From CAVUBL01 sp963739795 (GTDB lineage Bacteria > Acidobacteriota > Thermoanaerobaculia > Multivoradales > DATKCC01), in NCBI GenBank assembly GCA_963739795.1, contig CAVUBL010000016.1, positions 124,001 to 188,000 on the forward strand: a DNA stretch of 64,000 nt. The letters are read 5' to 3'. Positions 10,814 to 19,580 of the stretch are shown here, piece after piece. Both the position numbers and the translations under genes were made by a program. The notes beneath the pieces are model-generated. The model searched no databases. It saw only the letters and a list, made by a program, of their open reading frames with translations, and had not been told where the DNA came from. How positions within the stretch are numbered: the first letter of the stretch is position 1; every line of letters starts with the position of its first letter.

Positions 10814-12970
10814 ATGACCCGACGAATCCAGCATCCTCTTCTCGCGCTCCTGATCGTGAGCGCGGTTCTGGCATTGCCCGTCCTCGCCCAGAAGGACCGG
10901 GGCAAGGCCAAACCCCAGGGCTCGAAACAGTTCGGAGGGACCGTCGAGGTGACCACCGTCGAGGTGCCGGTGCAGGTGATCCGGGACGGCGATCCGGTGC
11001 GCGGGCTGACCGCCGCCGACTTCGCGCTCTTCGACGGGCGCAAGCAACAGAAGATCACCGGGTTCGACATGGTCGACCTCAAGGAGTACGGCAAGGATAA
11101 GGATCTGCCCCTCCAGGCCGTCCCCCTCTCGGCCCGGCGCCACTTCCTCTTCCTGTTCGACTTCACCTACTCCGACCCCACGGCCGTCACCCGGGCGCGG
11201 GAGGCGGCCGAGAAGCTGGTCCAGAACCAGCTCCATCCCACCGACCTGGCTGCCGTCGCCACCTACTCGAACCAGAATGCACTGCAGCTCGTGCTCGGGT
11301 TCACCAGCGACCGCAAGCAGATCGACGCCGCCATCCAGACCCTGGGGCTGCCCCAGTACTCGAAGGGCGCGCCCGATCCCCTCGCCCTGGTCTACGACCC
11401 CCAGCTCGAGAGCAGCGCTCCGGCGATCGGTACCGCCTCGCAGGGCGGCGGCAAGGGCGGGAGGGGCGAGTCGGCGTTCGTGGAGAATCTGAAGGACCTC
11501 AACATCGGATTCAACCGCGCCAGCCGCGGCGAGGCGCAGGGCCGGGTGGCGGCCCTCACCACCGCCTTCGAGGACCTCGCCAAGGTCCTTCACGAGGCCG
11601 AGGGGCGAAAGTATGTGGTCTACCTTTCGGAGGGGTTCGACGCTTCGGTCATCACCGGTAGCCAGGACGCGAAGCGCCAGATGGAGATGGCGGCCAACGC
11701 CAACGCCGGGGAGTACTGGAAGGACGACTCGGAGGAGCGCTACGGCTCCACCGGCACGCTCAACGCCGTCCAGAAGATGCTCGAAGAGTTCCGGCGCTCC
11801 GACTGCACGATCGAGGCGGTCGACATCGGCGGCCTGCGCGCGGGGACCGACGCCAAGAGCCAGACCCTGGGCCAGGACAGCCTGTTCATGATGGCGAACC
11901 AGACCGGTGGCGAGATGTACCGCAACTTCAACGACCTGGGCTCGGCCATGGGCGAGATGCTCAAGCGGACCTCGGTCACCTACGTCCTCTCCTTCCAGCC
12001 CGAGGACCTGAAGCCCAACGGCGAGTTCCACAAGCTCAAGGTCGAGCTCAAGAACGCCCCGCGCGGCACGCGCCTGGTCTACCGTCCGGGCTTCTACGCA
12101 CCCAAGCCCTACGACCAGCGCAGCCCGCTCGAGAAGCGCTTCGAGGCGGCCGACCAGATCCTTTCGGGAGCCTCCAGCGGCGCCCTCGAAGCGTCGGTCG
12201 TCGCCGCCCCCTTCCACGCCGAGGCGGGGCGTGGCTACGTGCCGGTGATCATCGACGTCGACGGGCCGAAGCTCCTCGCCCAGAGCTCGGGCGACAAGAT
12301 CTACCTGGAGATCTACGCGTACGCCATCGCGAAGGACGGCGGCGTGGCGGACTTCCTCTCCCAGAACATGGGTCTCGACCTCAAGAAGGTTCGCTCCAAG
12401 CTCGAGGCGGGCGGCCTCAAGTTCTTCGGCGATCTGGACGTTCCCGCCGGCCGGTATCAGGTCCGGGTGCTGGTCCGTGACTCCAAGACCGGCCTCTCGA
12501 GCACCCGGTCCATCCCGGTGACGGTGCCCGAGTTCGGTGCGGGCTCGCCGACCCTGGCCATGCCGCTCTTCCCGGTGGCGACCGACGGGTGGCTGGTGGT
12601 CCAGGAGGCCTCGGGCGCCGAGGAGCGGAGCCAGCGCCCCTTCCCGTTCACGGTGAACGGGAGCTCCTTCCTGCCCGCGGCGCGACCGGTGATCCACCCC
12701 GACGGCGAGGCCCAGTTCGTGCTCATGGGGTACAACCTGGGCGACGGCTCGATCCCGCTCGAGACCCAGTGCCTCGGGGCCGACGGCAAGGTGGTGGCGG
12801 GCCCGAAAGTCTCGTTCATGGGCCGCGGCAAGACGGCCGCCGCGGACGAGACCCAGCTCCTCCTGAAGCTCCAGCCCAACGGTCTGCCGGCCGGCGAGTA
12901 CCGCTTGGTGGCGAGCATCCACGGCCAGGCGACCACGGCCTCGATCCCGTTCGTGGTCTCGGGGTCGTAG
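10814..12970 (+). CDS. VWFA-related exported protein, copy 2
   Basis: A 718-aa paralogue of the upstream gene, 34 bases apart and probably co-transcribed. Signal peptide about 1-24 (ending PVLAQ), the same VPVQVIRDGDPVRGLTAADF sandwich, a VWA domain with MIDAS-like DFTYSD, and a similar C-terminal region (GRYQVRVLVRDSKTG against GQYLVRVLVRNTQTG in copy 1). Conserved between the copies are HPTDLAAVATYS and the RRSDC / QRSDC segment followed by a VDIGGL motif. The function is unknown; two adjacent copies suggest they may pair with each other or have divided a role. Confidence 0.8.
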   Translation: MTRRIQHPLLALLIVSAVLALPVLAQKDRGKAKPQGSKQFGGTVEVTTVEVPVQVIRDGDPVRGLTAADFALFDGRKQQKITGFDMVDLKEYGKDKDLPLQAVPLSARRHFLFLFDFTYSDPTAVTRAREAAEKLVQNQLHPTDLAAVATYSNQNALQLVLGFTSDRKQIDAAIQTLGLPQYSKGAPDPLALVYDPQLESSAPAIGTASQGGGKGGRGESAFVENLKDLNIGFNRASRGEAQGRVAALTTAFEDLAKVLHEAEGRKYVVYLSEGFDASVITGSQDAKRQMEMAANANAGEYWKDDSEERYGSTGTLNAVQKMLEEFRRSDCTIEAVDIGGLRAGTDAKSQTLGQDSLFMMANQTGGEMYRNFNDLGSAMGEMLKRTSVTYVLSFQPEDLKPNGEFHKLKVELKNAPRGTRLVYRPGFYAPKPYDQRSPLEKRFEAADQILSGASSGALEASVVAAPFHAEAGRGYVPVIIDVDGPKLLAQSSGDKIYLEIYAYAIAKDGGVADFLSQNMGLDLKKVRSKLEAGGLKFFGDLDVPAGRYQVRVLVRDSKTGLSSTRSIPVTVPEFGAGSPTLAMPLFPVATDGWLVVQEASGAEERSQRPFPFTVNGSSFLPAARPVIHPDGEAQFVLMGYNLGDGSIPLETQCLGADGKVVAGPKVSFMGRGKTAAADETQLLLKLQPNGLPAGEYRLVASIHGQATTASIPFVVSGS

Positions 12971-12991
12971 CGATCGATCCATGGGGGGCCG

Positions 12992-14494
12992 GTGAACACT
13001 CCGCGCCGGGCCGCCTCTCGCGCCCTGTGCCTGGCCGCCCTGCTGCTCATCGCGGCCCCGGCTGCCGCCTCTTCCGAGCCGGCTCGGGGTGCCGCGTACG
13101 GGGACGTGAGAGATCTCCTCTCCGCCGACCGGGACGTCGTCCGGCGAGCCGTGGGGCGGTTGGTCGAGGCCCGCGACCCGAGGCTGGTTCCGGCCATCGT
13201 CGACGCCCTCTTCTTCCTCCCGAGCGCCCGCCGCGGGCCCGCCCTGACCGTGCTCCTGGCCCTTACCGGCGAGCGGCGCGGGCGCCGCTACCTCGATTGG
13301 GTGGAATACGTCGGAGGCCGGACGGACCTCGAGCCCGCTCCGGGCTACGCCGCCTGGAAGGGCTCGCTGCTCAAGCGCATCGACCCCCGCTTCGGTGGCC
13401 TGATCCACGACGGCGTCGCGAGCCGGGTCCGCCTCGAGGAGATCGTCTGGGGCGGGGTGCGCTTCGAAGGCATCCCGGCCCTCGACCTGCCGCGCCACGT
13501 GGCGGCGTCCGAGGCCGCGTATCTCGGAGACTCCGACCTGGTGTTCGGCATCTCGGTGGGCGGTGAGCACCGGGCCTATCCGCGCCGGATCCTGTCCTGG
13601 CACGAGATGGCCAACGACGTGGTGGGCGGCGAGCCGGTCACCCTCTCCTACTGCACCCTGTGCGGCTCGGCGGTCCTCTACTCGGCGCGCGGGCCGGGCG
13701 GACAGATCCTCACCTTCGGGACCTCCGGGCTCCTCTTCCGGAGCAACAAGCTCATGGTCGACCGCTCTACAGGGACCCTGTGGCTCAACCTCACCGGCGA
13801 GGCGGTGGTCGGCCCCCTGTCCGGGGGCCCGGCGGGGAAGTCGGCGCGCCTCACGGGCCTGGCGGTGACCCTGACCACCTGGGCCGCCTGGCGCGCGCGC
13901 CACCCCGACACGACCGTCCTGGCCCTCGAGCCGGAGCGGGCCCGGCGCTGGGGGTTCGACTACTCGCCGGGTGCCGCGGACCGGGCGCGCCGAGGAGTCT
14001 CCTTCCCGGTCTGGAAGCGCAGCGACCGGCTCGATGCCAGGGCCGAGATCTACGCCCTGCGCCTCGGCGGGTCCGCCAAGGCCTACCCCCTCGACCTCCT
14101 CGCCGCTGAGGGTCTGGTCGACGACGCGGTGGGCGCCGAGCCGGTGGTCCTGGTGAGCGAGCCGGGCAGCGGCGCGGTCCGCGCCTACCGCCGAGGGGTC
14201 CACCGCTTCGTCCGGGGATCGGCCGCGACCCGCGCCTCCGGCGGCGAGGTCCTGGAGGACGAGCGGGGCCGGCCGTGGCGCCTCACCGAGGAGGCTCTCG
14301 AGCCCCCCGACGGGGCCGGCGAGCCGGGCCTCGATCGGCTGCCGGGGCACGTCGTTTTCTGGCTCGGGTGGTACGCGTTCTATCCGGGGACCGAGGTCTA
14401 CGAGGGGGCGGAGGCAGAACGGCCGGCTCCGGCTCAGCGGTCTTTCGCCGCCTCGGCGAGCCAGGGAGCCCGAATCGGCTTCCCGGCGAGGTAG
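12992..14494 (+). CDS. DUF3179 domain-containing exported protein
   Basis: A 500-aa protein starting with GTG 21 bases after the second VWA gene. A signal peptide (about 1-26) and a helical N-terminal segment precede a DUF3179 domain (about 160-470). Recognisable features are the YPRRILSWHEMANDVVGG segment, the LSYCTLCGSAVLY Cys pair and a repeated second half with AYPLDLLAAEGLVDD. DUF3179 proteins are exported and of unknown function; the CxxC suggests redox activity or metal binding, which is inference. Its 3' end overlaps the convergent TPR gene by 61 bases. Confidence 0.8.
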   Translation: MNTPRRAASRALCLAALLLIAAPAAASSEPARGAAYGDVRDLLSADRDVVRRAVGRLVEARDPRLVPAIVDALFFLPSARRGPALTVLLALTGERRGRRYLDWVEYVGGRTDLEPAPGYAAWKGSLLKRIDPRFGGLIHDGVASRVRLEEIVWGGVRFEGIPALDLPRHVAASEAAYLGDSDLVFGISVGGEHRAYPRRILSWHEMANDVVGGEPVTLSYCTLCGSAVLYSARGPGGQILTFGTSGLLFRSNKLMVDRSTGTLWLNLTGEAVVGPLSGGPAGKSARLTGLAVTLTTWAAWRARHPDTTVLALEPERARRWGFDYSPGAADRARRGVSFPVWKRSDRLDARAEIYALRLGGSAKAYPLDLLAAEGLVDDAVGAEPVVLVSEPGSGAVRAYRRGVHRFVRGSAATRASGGEVLEDERGRPWRLTEEALEPPDGAGEPGLDRLPGHVVFWLGWYAFYPGTEVYEGAEAERPAPAQRSFAASASQGARIGFPAR

Positions 14495-16281
14495 CTCGCG
14501 AGCTGTGCCTGGAGCTCGGGCAGCAAGTCGGTCCGTCCCACGGCCTTGGCCCGCTCGATGACCTTCCTCTGCATGGCGGCTGCCTGCTCGTACTCGCCCA
14601 CCGCGGCCTGGGCCATGGCCACGGTCTGGCCGTGCTCGATGGTGGCGTAGGTTCGGAAGACCGCCACCGCGAGCGCGAGAGCGCGCCGGCCGTCCCGCAC
14701 CTCCGGGTCCTTGGCGGTGGCCAGGAGGCGGGCGAGGGCGTGCCGCAGGGGCAGGCTGTCGGGGAAGTGCTCGAGGGCTCCCTCCAAGGTCTTCCGGGCC
14801 TCGGCCTCCCGGCCGGCGAGCAGGAAGGCCGTCGCCTCGCCGAACCACGCCTGCTCGTTCTCGGGCGCCAGCTCCTTCGCCCGGGAGAAGCTCTGGGCGG
14901 CCTCCGCGTAACGCCCCACCCGGCCCAGGGCGGCGCCGAGCGCCATGTGGGCCGAAACGAGCTCGGGTGCCACGGAGGCGGCTTCCTCCAGATCTTTCAG
15001 CCGGCCCGATTGCATCAGCAGATTGGCCAGGAGCTCCTTCGGCTGCTTGCCCTCCGGGTCGGCGCTCACCGCGTGGCGGGCCTGCTCGATCGCCTCCTGG
15101 CTGTGCCCGAGTTGCTCGAGGACGAGCGCCAGGTTGTACTGCGCGTCGGCATAGTCCGGAGCCAGCTCCACGGCCTTTCGAAACTCTCGAGCGGCGCTCT
15201 CCAGCTCCTTCCGGGCGAGATAGAGGTTGCCCACGTTGAAGTGGGAGACAGGGTTGTCGGGCTGACGCTCGAGCAGGTTCAGGTAGAGCTTCAAGGCCTC
15301 GTCGATGTGTCCGGTCTCGGCAAGCGCCGAGGCCAGCGCCTGGCGCGCCTGGAGGTTGTCGGGCGCCGCCGCCACCGCCTTCCGATAGAAGGGCACGGCG
15401 GCCTCCGGGTGGCCCAGCGCCACCTCCCGGTTCCCAAGGTCCATGGGAATTCCCGCGCCGGTGGCGAGGAGAGAGAGGCTGTCGACGAGGGGATCGGGGA
15501 AGACGGGGTCCTGGGTACCCCTCTTGGCGAGCTGCTCGCGGGCGCGATCGAGGTCCCCTAGCTGGCGGTAGGCCAGGCCGAGCTGGTAGTGGGCCGAGGT
15601 GGCCTGCGGTTGCGCGGCGAGAACCTTCTCGAAGTGCTGCACCGCCGTGTCGTAGTCGCCGCGCGCCATGGCCACCCGTCCCAGGCCGTAGAGGGCGGCG
15701 GCGCCGGCCCCCACCTTCAGCGCCTCCCGATACCGCGCCTCCGCGTCGTCGACCCGCCCGTCGGCGATGGCGATTCCCCCCAGCCGCAGCAGGCTGGGGA
15801 AGTCCCCCGGTCGCAGCTCGAGGGCCTTCTCGAACGCGGACACGGCGCGCTTCGAGTCCCCGGCCCGCTCCGCGACGACTCCCTGGTAGTAGCTCCAGCG
15901 ATAGTCCTCGGGCGTGAGCCGCCGCGCGTTCTCGAAGGCCACGCCGGCGACGTCGTCGAAGCCGTAGAGGAGGTAGAGCTGGCCCACTCTCCCGGAGAGC
16001 TCGGCCAGCTCGCGCGGGGCGACATCGGGCTTAGCCAGGAGCTTCTTCAGGGCCGATCGCTGGTTCTCGAGTTGGCGGCGGGCCGCCGGGTCCGAGCCCT
16101 CGAGGTCGGGCTCGGGGAGGGGGAGGAGCTTTGCCTGCTCCACGGCTCCCCCGGACGCGGGTGATGGTGGTGCCTGCGAGGGAGGCGCCCCCAGCCCCTC
16201 CTCCGGGGGAATGGGGAATCCCGGGTGCGAGACCAGGACCAGGCCCAGGGCCAGGAGAGGGATGAGGCGGCGGCCTCTCAA
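14434..16281 (-). CDS. TPR-repeat exported protein
   Basis: A 615-aa protein made almost entirely of TPR repeats (about residues 85-560) behind a signal peptide (LIPLLALGLVLVSHPGFP). Typical repeat text is AVSAFEKALELRPGDFPSLL. Its start overlaps the stop of the upstream CRTAC1 gene (ATGA), so the two are coupled; CRTAC1 plus TPR pairs are common in Acidobacteriota and Planctomycetota genomes. It probably acts as a periplasmic protein-interaction scaffold, perhaps for the CRTAC1 partner. No catalytic motif is visible. Confidence 0.75.
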   Translation of the reverse strand: MRGRRLIPLLALGLVLVSHPGFPIPPEEGLGAPPSQAPPSPASGGAVEQAKLLPLPEPDLEGSDPAARRQLENQRSALKKLLAKPDVAPRELAELSGRVGQLYLLYGFDDVAGVAFENARRLTPEDYRWSYYQGVVAERAGDSKRAVSAFEKALELRPGDFPSLLRLGGIAIADGRVDDAEARYREALKVGAGAAALYGLGRVAMARGDYDTAVQHFEKVLAAQPQATSAHYQLGLAYRQLGDLDRAREQLAKRGTQDPVFPDPLVDSLSLLATGAGIPMDLGNREVALGHPEAAVPFYRKAVAAAPDNLQARQALASALAETGHIDEALKLYLNLLERQPDNPVSHFNVGNLYLARKELESAAREFRKAVELAPDYADAQYNLALVLEQLGHSQEAIEQARHAVSADPEGKQPKELLANLLMQSGRLKDLEEAASVAPELVSAHMALGAALGRVGRYAEAAQSFSRAKELAPENEQAWFGEATAFLLAGREAEARKTLEGALEHFPDSLPLRHALARLLATAKDPEVRDGRRALALAVAVFRTYATIEHGQTVAMAQAAVGEYEQAAAMQRKVIERAKAVGRTDLLPELQAQLASYLAGKPIRAPWLAEAAKDR

Positions 16282-18086
16282 TGGGTGGCCGGCTCCCTCT
16301 CTCCGGTGCCCTGGAGCAGGGTTGTGTACCGCTCGGGCTCCGGGGCTGGGAAGCGCTCCACCGAGCCGTCGGGCCAGAGGACCTTCACCGCCTCGAGCTC
16401 GGTGCCGGCGCCGGCCCCGCCCAGGCCGAAGAGCACCCGGGGATCTCCCGCGGACTCGTAGCTTCCGTCGGTGTGTGCGCGGCGCCAGAGGGGCGGCGCT
16501 CCTTTGCGCATCAGCTCGACCCGGGCACCGAGGGCGTCCCGCCGCCCGTCGCGGGTCATCAGGCGCAGGCCGAGCCAGGGTTGGGACTGGCCGATTCTGT
16601 TGACGAGCAGCCGCACCGGGCCGGAGTTGTTGCTGACCAGCAGGTCCGGGTCACCGTCGTCGTCCACGTCACCCACCGCCACGCCACGGCTCACCTCGGA
16701 GAGCTCGAAAGAGGGGCCGGACTCGGCGCTGACGTCGACGAAATGAGCCCCTCCCATATTCCGGTAGAGCTGGTTCTTCTGACGCAGTGGGTACGGATCT
16801 CCGGCCCGGGCCTCCGTCTCGATGACCTGGGCCGCACCGTTGGCCACGAAAAGGTCGAGCCAGCCGTCGCCGTCGTAGTCGAGCACGCCGGTGCCGAAGC
16901 CGGTCTTCTCGATGCTCGGCGGCCCCAGGCCGGTCCTCATGGTCTCGTCCAGGAACAGGCTGCCCCCGTCGTTGCGGTAGAAGGTGTTCGTCTCGCCGGT
17001 GAGGTGGGCCATCAACAGGTCTTCGTCCCCGTCGCCGTCGAAGTCGGCGGCGTCCACGCCCATCGAGGCCTCCGGTTTCCCGTCCGCGTTCACCGCGACG
17101 CCGTCCATCACCGCGTCCTCGCGGAACGAGCGCCCTTTCTGATTGAGCCACAGGAAGTTGGCCATCTGGTCATTGGCCGCGTAGACGTCGATCCAGCCGT
17201 CGCCGTCGAGATCGGTCGCCACAACGCCGAGGCCGTTGCCCTTCTCGGCGGAAATTCCCATCTTGTCGGTCACGTCCTCGAAGGTGACCTTGCCGTCGGG
17301 CCCCGGCCCCAGGTTGTGCAGCAGGCGGTCCTCCACCGGGTGGTAGGCCAGGGGGGAGCAGTAGTCGGGCGCCCCGCTCGTGGTGGTGCACTTGCGGTGG
17401 CGGGCGAACTCGAAATCCACGTAGTTGAGGATGTAGAGATCGAGCCAGCCGTCGTGGTCGTAGTCGAAGAAGGTGGCTGCGATGGAGAAGCGGGTGTCGT
17501 CGGCACCTGCCTGGGCCGTGACATCGGCGAACGTGCCGTCTCCCTGGTTGTGGAGGAGCTGGTTCGGGCCGTAGTTGGCCAGGTAGAGGTCGACCTTCCC
17601 GTCGTTGTCGTAGTCCCCGGTAGCGACCCCCATGCCGTAGCCGGTGGCGATCTTCGCCAGGCCCGACGACTCGGTGACGTCGGTGAAGTGGAGCTTGCGC
17701 GACCCGTCGGGCTGGATCGTGAAGTCGTTCCTGTAGAGATGGTCCGAGAGGGGCTCGGAAGCCGGCGGCGGGTAGATGGCGTCCGCGAGGGTCTTGCCCG
17801 GGCCGAGCATGCGTCCCTGGACCATGTAGACGTCCAGGTCCCCGTCTCCGTCGTAGTCGACGAGAGCGCAGCCCGACCCGAACTCTTCAGGGAGGTAGAG
17901 CTCTCCCGACATGCCGTTGAAGTGGACGAAATCGAGGCCGGAAGGCGTGGCAGCCTCGGTGAACGCGGGCACCGAGGCTGCGGGCGATGGCGCGGCTCGG
18001 ATCGCGGTGACGGGCTCGCTCCGGCCGGGGCCGGCGCCCAGGCACAAGAGCCCTGCAGCCAGGGCGAGGAGCTGCGATCGGTTCAT
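16278..18086 (-). CDS. CRTAC1-family FG-GAP repeat protein
   Basis: A 602-aa exported protein with a signal peptide (about 1-23). At least seven calcium-binding FG-GAP/VCBS repeats follow, each with the D-x-D-x-D-G signature (DYDGDGDLDVYMV, DYDNDGKVDLYLA, DYDHDGWLDLYIL, DLDGDGWIDVYAA, DFDGDGDEDLLMA, DYDGDGWLDLFVA, DVDDDGDPDLLVS). These should form an integrin-like beta-propeller. The C-terminus is an ASPIC/UnbV domain (about 505-590; VKVLWPDGSVERF). These proteins are secreted or surface-exposed and thought to bind ligands. It is the first gene of a two-gene minus-strand operon. Confidence 0.88.
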   Translation of the reverse strand: MNRSQLLALAAGLLCLGAGPGRSEPVTAIRAAPSPAASVPAFTEAATPSGLDFVHFNGMSGELYLPEEFGSGCALVDYDGDGDLDVYMVQGRMLGPGKTLADAIYPPPASEPLSDHLYRNDFTIQPDGSRKLHFTDVTESSGLAKIATGYGMGVATGDYDNDGKVDLYLANYGPNQLLHNQGDGTFADVTAQAGADDTRFSIAATFFDYDHDGWLDLYILNYVDFEFARHRKCTTTSGAPDYCSPLAYHPVEDRLLHNLGPGPDGKVTFEDVTDKMGISAEKGNGLGVVATDLDGDGWIDVYAANDQMANFLWLNQKGRSFREDAVMDGVAVNADGKPEASMGVDAADFDGDGDEDLLMAHLTGETNTFYRNDGGSLFLDETMRTGLGPPSIEKTGFGTGVLDYDGDGWLDLFVANGAAQVIETEARAGDPYPLRQKNQLYRNMGGAHFVDVSAESGPSFELSEVSRGVAVGDVDDDGDPDLLVSNNSGPVRLLVNRIGQSQPWLGLRLMTRDGRRDALGARVELMRKGAPPLWRRAHTDGSYESAGDPRVLFGLGGAGAGTELEAVKVLWPDGSVERFPAPEPERYTTLLQGTGEREPATH

Positions 18087-18179
18087 CGGATGGGCGGTGG
18101 GGGGAAAGGCGGCTTCGGAGCTTCGATCGCAAATGTTACTACAGGTCTGTGGGTCGAGGTTGGTTCGTCAGTTCAGTTC

Positions 18180-18208
18180 TTGACACTTACAGTATATTCC
18201 ATTATGCT
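18180..18208 (+). promoter_or_regulatory. Strong sigma70-type promoter for the Cys-rich peptide gene
   Basis: TTGACA (18180-18185), 17-bp spacer, TATGCT (18203-18208). The -35 is a perfect match and the whole segment is AT-rich against a GC-rich background. The implied leader is about 50 bases, ending in AAAGGAG before the GTG start at 18265. Confidence 0.85.
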
Positions 18209-18264
18209 GGTAAAAGTGACGAGGCCGTCCTTCTGTTACCCGTTCATTCGTAAAGGAGAATTTC

Positions 18265-18627
18265 GTGAAGAAGATCTCGACGAACCTCCCCCTCCTGGCC
18301 ACCGCGTTCCTGGTCTGTGTCCTCTTCGTCGCGAGCCCGGCGACCGCCGCCTCCGGCTCGACCGCCGCGGTGGCTCAGCCGGCCGCCTCGCCCCAGGCTG
18401 CCCTGGCGAAGGCGGACGCGCCGGCGGTCCAGTCGGGGCCGACCTCCCGTGTTGCGTGCAACTCGCTCGTGAGTACCGTCATCGCGCCCGTTCCGCAGGC
18501 GCTCCAGACCACCAACAGCAACTGCGTCCAGTACAGCACCAGGCAGGAGTGTCAGGACCTCTGCGACTGCGGGCTGTACTGCAAGAAGACCTGCGTCCAT
18601 GCCAACTGCTGCTGTACCTGCCCCTAG
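18265..18627 (+). CDS. Small secreted cysteine-rich peptide
   Basis: A 120-aa protein with a GTG start, an excellent AAAGGAG site and a strong dedicated promoter. Residues 1-28 are a Sec signal peptide ending ATAAS. An Ala/Pro-rich spacer follows, then a C-terminal domain of about 60 residues with eleven Cys, closing CGLYCKKTCVHANCCCTCP. The pattern suggests a disulfide-rich or metal-binding mini-protein in the envelope, or a precursor whose N-terminal spacer is removed. I do not recognise the family. The gene is monocistronic, between a divergent CRTAC1 gene and zapA, and two hairpins follow it. The strength of its signals suggests high expression. Confidence 0.75.
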   Translation: MKKISTNLPLLATAFLVCVLFVASPATAASGSTAAVAQPAASPQAALAKADAPAVQSGPTSRVACNSLVSTVIAPVPQALQTTNSNCVQYSTRQECQDLCDCGLYCKKTCVHANCCCTCP

Positions 18628-18648
18628 GGCTCCGGGACACTGAACCTT

Positions 18649-18690
18649 GCGCTCCCGGCCTCTATCCTTAGAAGCTCGGACCGGGAGCGC
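18649..18690 (+). terminator. Hairpin downstream of the Cys-rich peptide gene
   Basis: Stem GCGCTCCCGG / CCGGGAGCGC, 10 bp and perfect, loop about 22 bases, followed by gtctta. The T-run is poor, but the position right after a monocistronic gene fits termination. Confidence 0.55.
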
Positions 18691-18698
18691 GTCTTACC

Positions 18699-18729
18699 CG
18701 GACGAGCCCGCTCCCGGCGGGCTCGTCCG
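18699..18729. repeat. Second GC-rich hairpin in the gap before zapA
   Basis: Stem CGGACGAGCCCG / CGGGCTCGTCCG, 12 bp and perfect, with a 7-base loop. It sits in the 351-base gap 18628-18978 together with the hairpin at 18649-18690. The rest of the gap holds a -10-like TATAGT (18915-18920), probably for zapA, and no recognisable gene. Confidence 0.6.
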
Positions 18730-18978
18730 CTCTCCTCAGGTCAACTGCATCTCGACATGGCCCGCGGAGCGGCAGGCCGCCGGACCCCGGCCGCCGGACC
18801 GGGCTTCGCAGGCGCTCAGCGACCGGGCTTCCACCCGCCGATCTCCGTCTCCCGCCGCTCCGGCCTCGGGCCTCGCGCCGCCTCGGCCCCTCCTCTGCGG
18901 GCCCCCGGCTGTGCTATAGTGCCTAGCAGACAAACCCCTGTCAGATCGACACTTGACGGCAGGGAGGACACTCGGCAC

Positions 18979-19272
18979 ATGGCGGACAGGCCCCGAAAGA
19001 CGGATCTCGAGATCTTTGGTGCGGTCTACCGCGTGCGGGGTAACGACGACCGGGAGTACCTCCAGGAGCTGGCGGCCGGAGTCGACCGGAAGATGCGCGA
19101 GATCTCAGAGCAGGTCTCGACGGTGGACACGGCCAAGATCGCGATCCTGGCGGCTCTGAACTTGGCGGACGAACTGTTCCAGACCAAGCGCTTGTTGGAA
19201 GGGGAACGGGTCGAGATCCAGGAGAAGGTGGCGGCGCTGACCGGCGAATTGACCGAAGTGCTTCAAGGCTGA
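18979..19272 (+). CDS. zapA: Cell division protein ZapA
   Basis: A 97-aa protein. The ATG at 18979 was chosen over an in-frame start far upstream because the protein then begins at the family's usual place (DLEIFGAVYRVRGNDDREYL) and AGGGAGG lies upstream. ZapA binds and cross-links FtsZ protofilaments at the Z-ring through a small globular N-terminal domain and a C-terminal coiled coil (here about 60-97). The order zapA - 6S RNA - rny - YmdB-like gene supports the call. Confidence 0.9.
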   Translation: MADRPRKTDLEIFGAVYRVRGNDDREYLQELAAGVDRKMREISEQVSTVDTAKIAILAALNLADELFQTKRLLEGERVEIQEKVAALTGELTEVLQG

Positions 19273-19308
19273 AGGCCGGAAGCGTCGTCCTAGAAATATG
19301 ATGTACAA

Positions 19309-19505
19309 AGAGTTTGCATCCCCTGCGTGGTTCGTGATGGGCCAACCCATTGTAGAACCAACATTATTTATTAGGGAGTCTTCACCCGCCGGACTGTGCC
19401 AGCCCCGCTCGAACGGGGACGCTGATGGCCGGCGGCGCGGACACCCACTTGGCGCTTAAGGTTCTAAGCGCGGCAGTCCACACGGCTGCGCGGGGGATGC
19501 AGCTT
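19309..19505 (+). ncRNA. ssrS: 6S RNA (RNA polymerase-sequestering small RNA)
   Basis: The gap between zapA and rny folds into one long closed structure of about 190 bases. The arm 19316-19330 (gcatcccctgcgtgg) pairs over 15 bp, with three G-T wobbles, with 19486-19500. Inside are a tggttc/gaacca hairpin, a CGCCGG-closed branch capped by ccccg/cgggg, and a GCGCTTA/TAAGCGC hairpin, leaving unpaired stretches consistent with a central bubble. Length, long closing stem and position directly after zapA are the known hallmarks of 6S RNA, which binds housekeeping RNA polymerase in stationary phase. A -10-like TATGAT at 19297-19302 predicts a start near 19309. The exact ends are estimates. Confidence 0.75.
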
Positions 19506-19580
19506 ACCTATCCCTCCTCGTGACGGAGGAAGCTCCGGACCGCCCGCACCCCCCTCCCGGCAGGACGAGGGGGTGGCACG

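Noticed and set aside
10760..14848. 1362-aa minus-strand open frame across the VWA and DUF3179 genes
   Set aside because: Low-complexity Gly/Arg/Leu-rich antisense shadow of three well-supported plus-strand genes.
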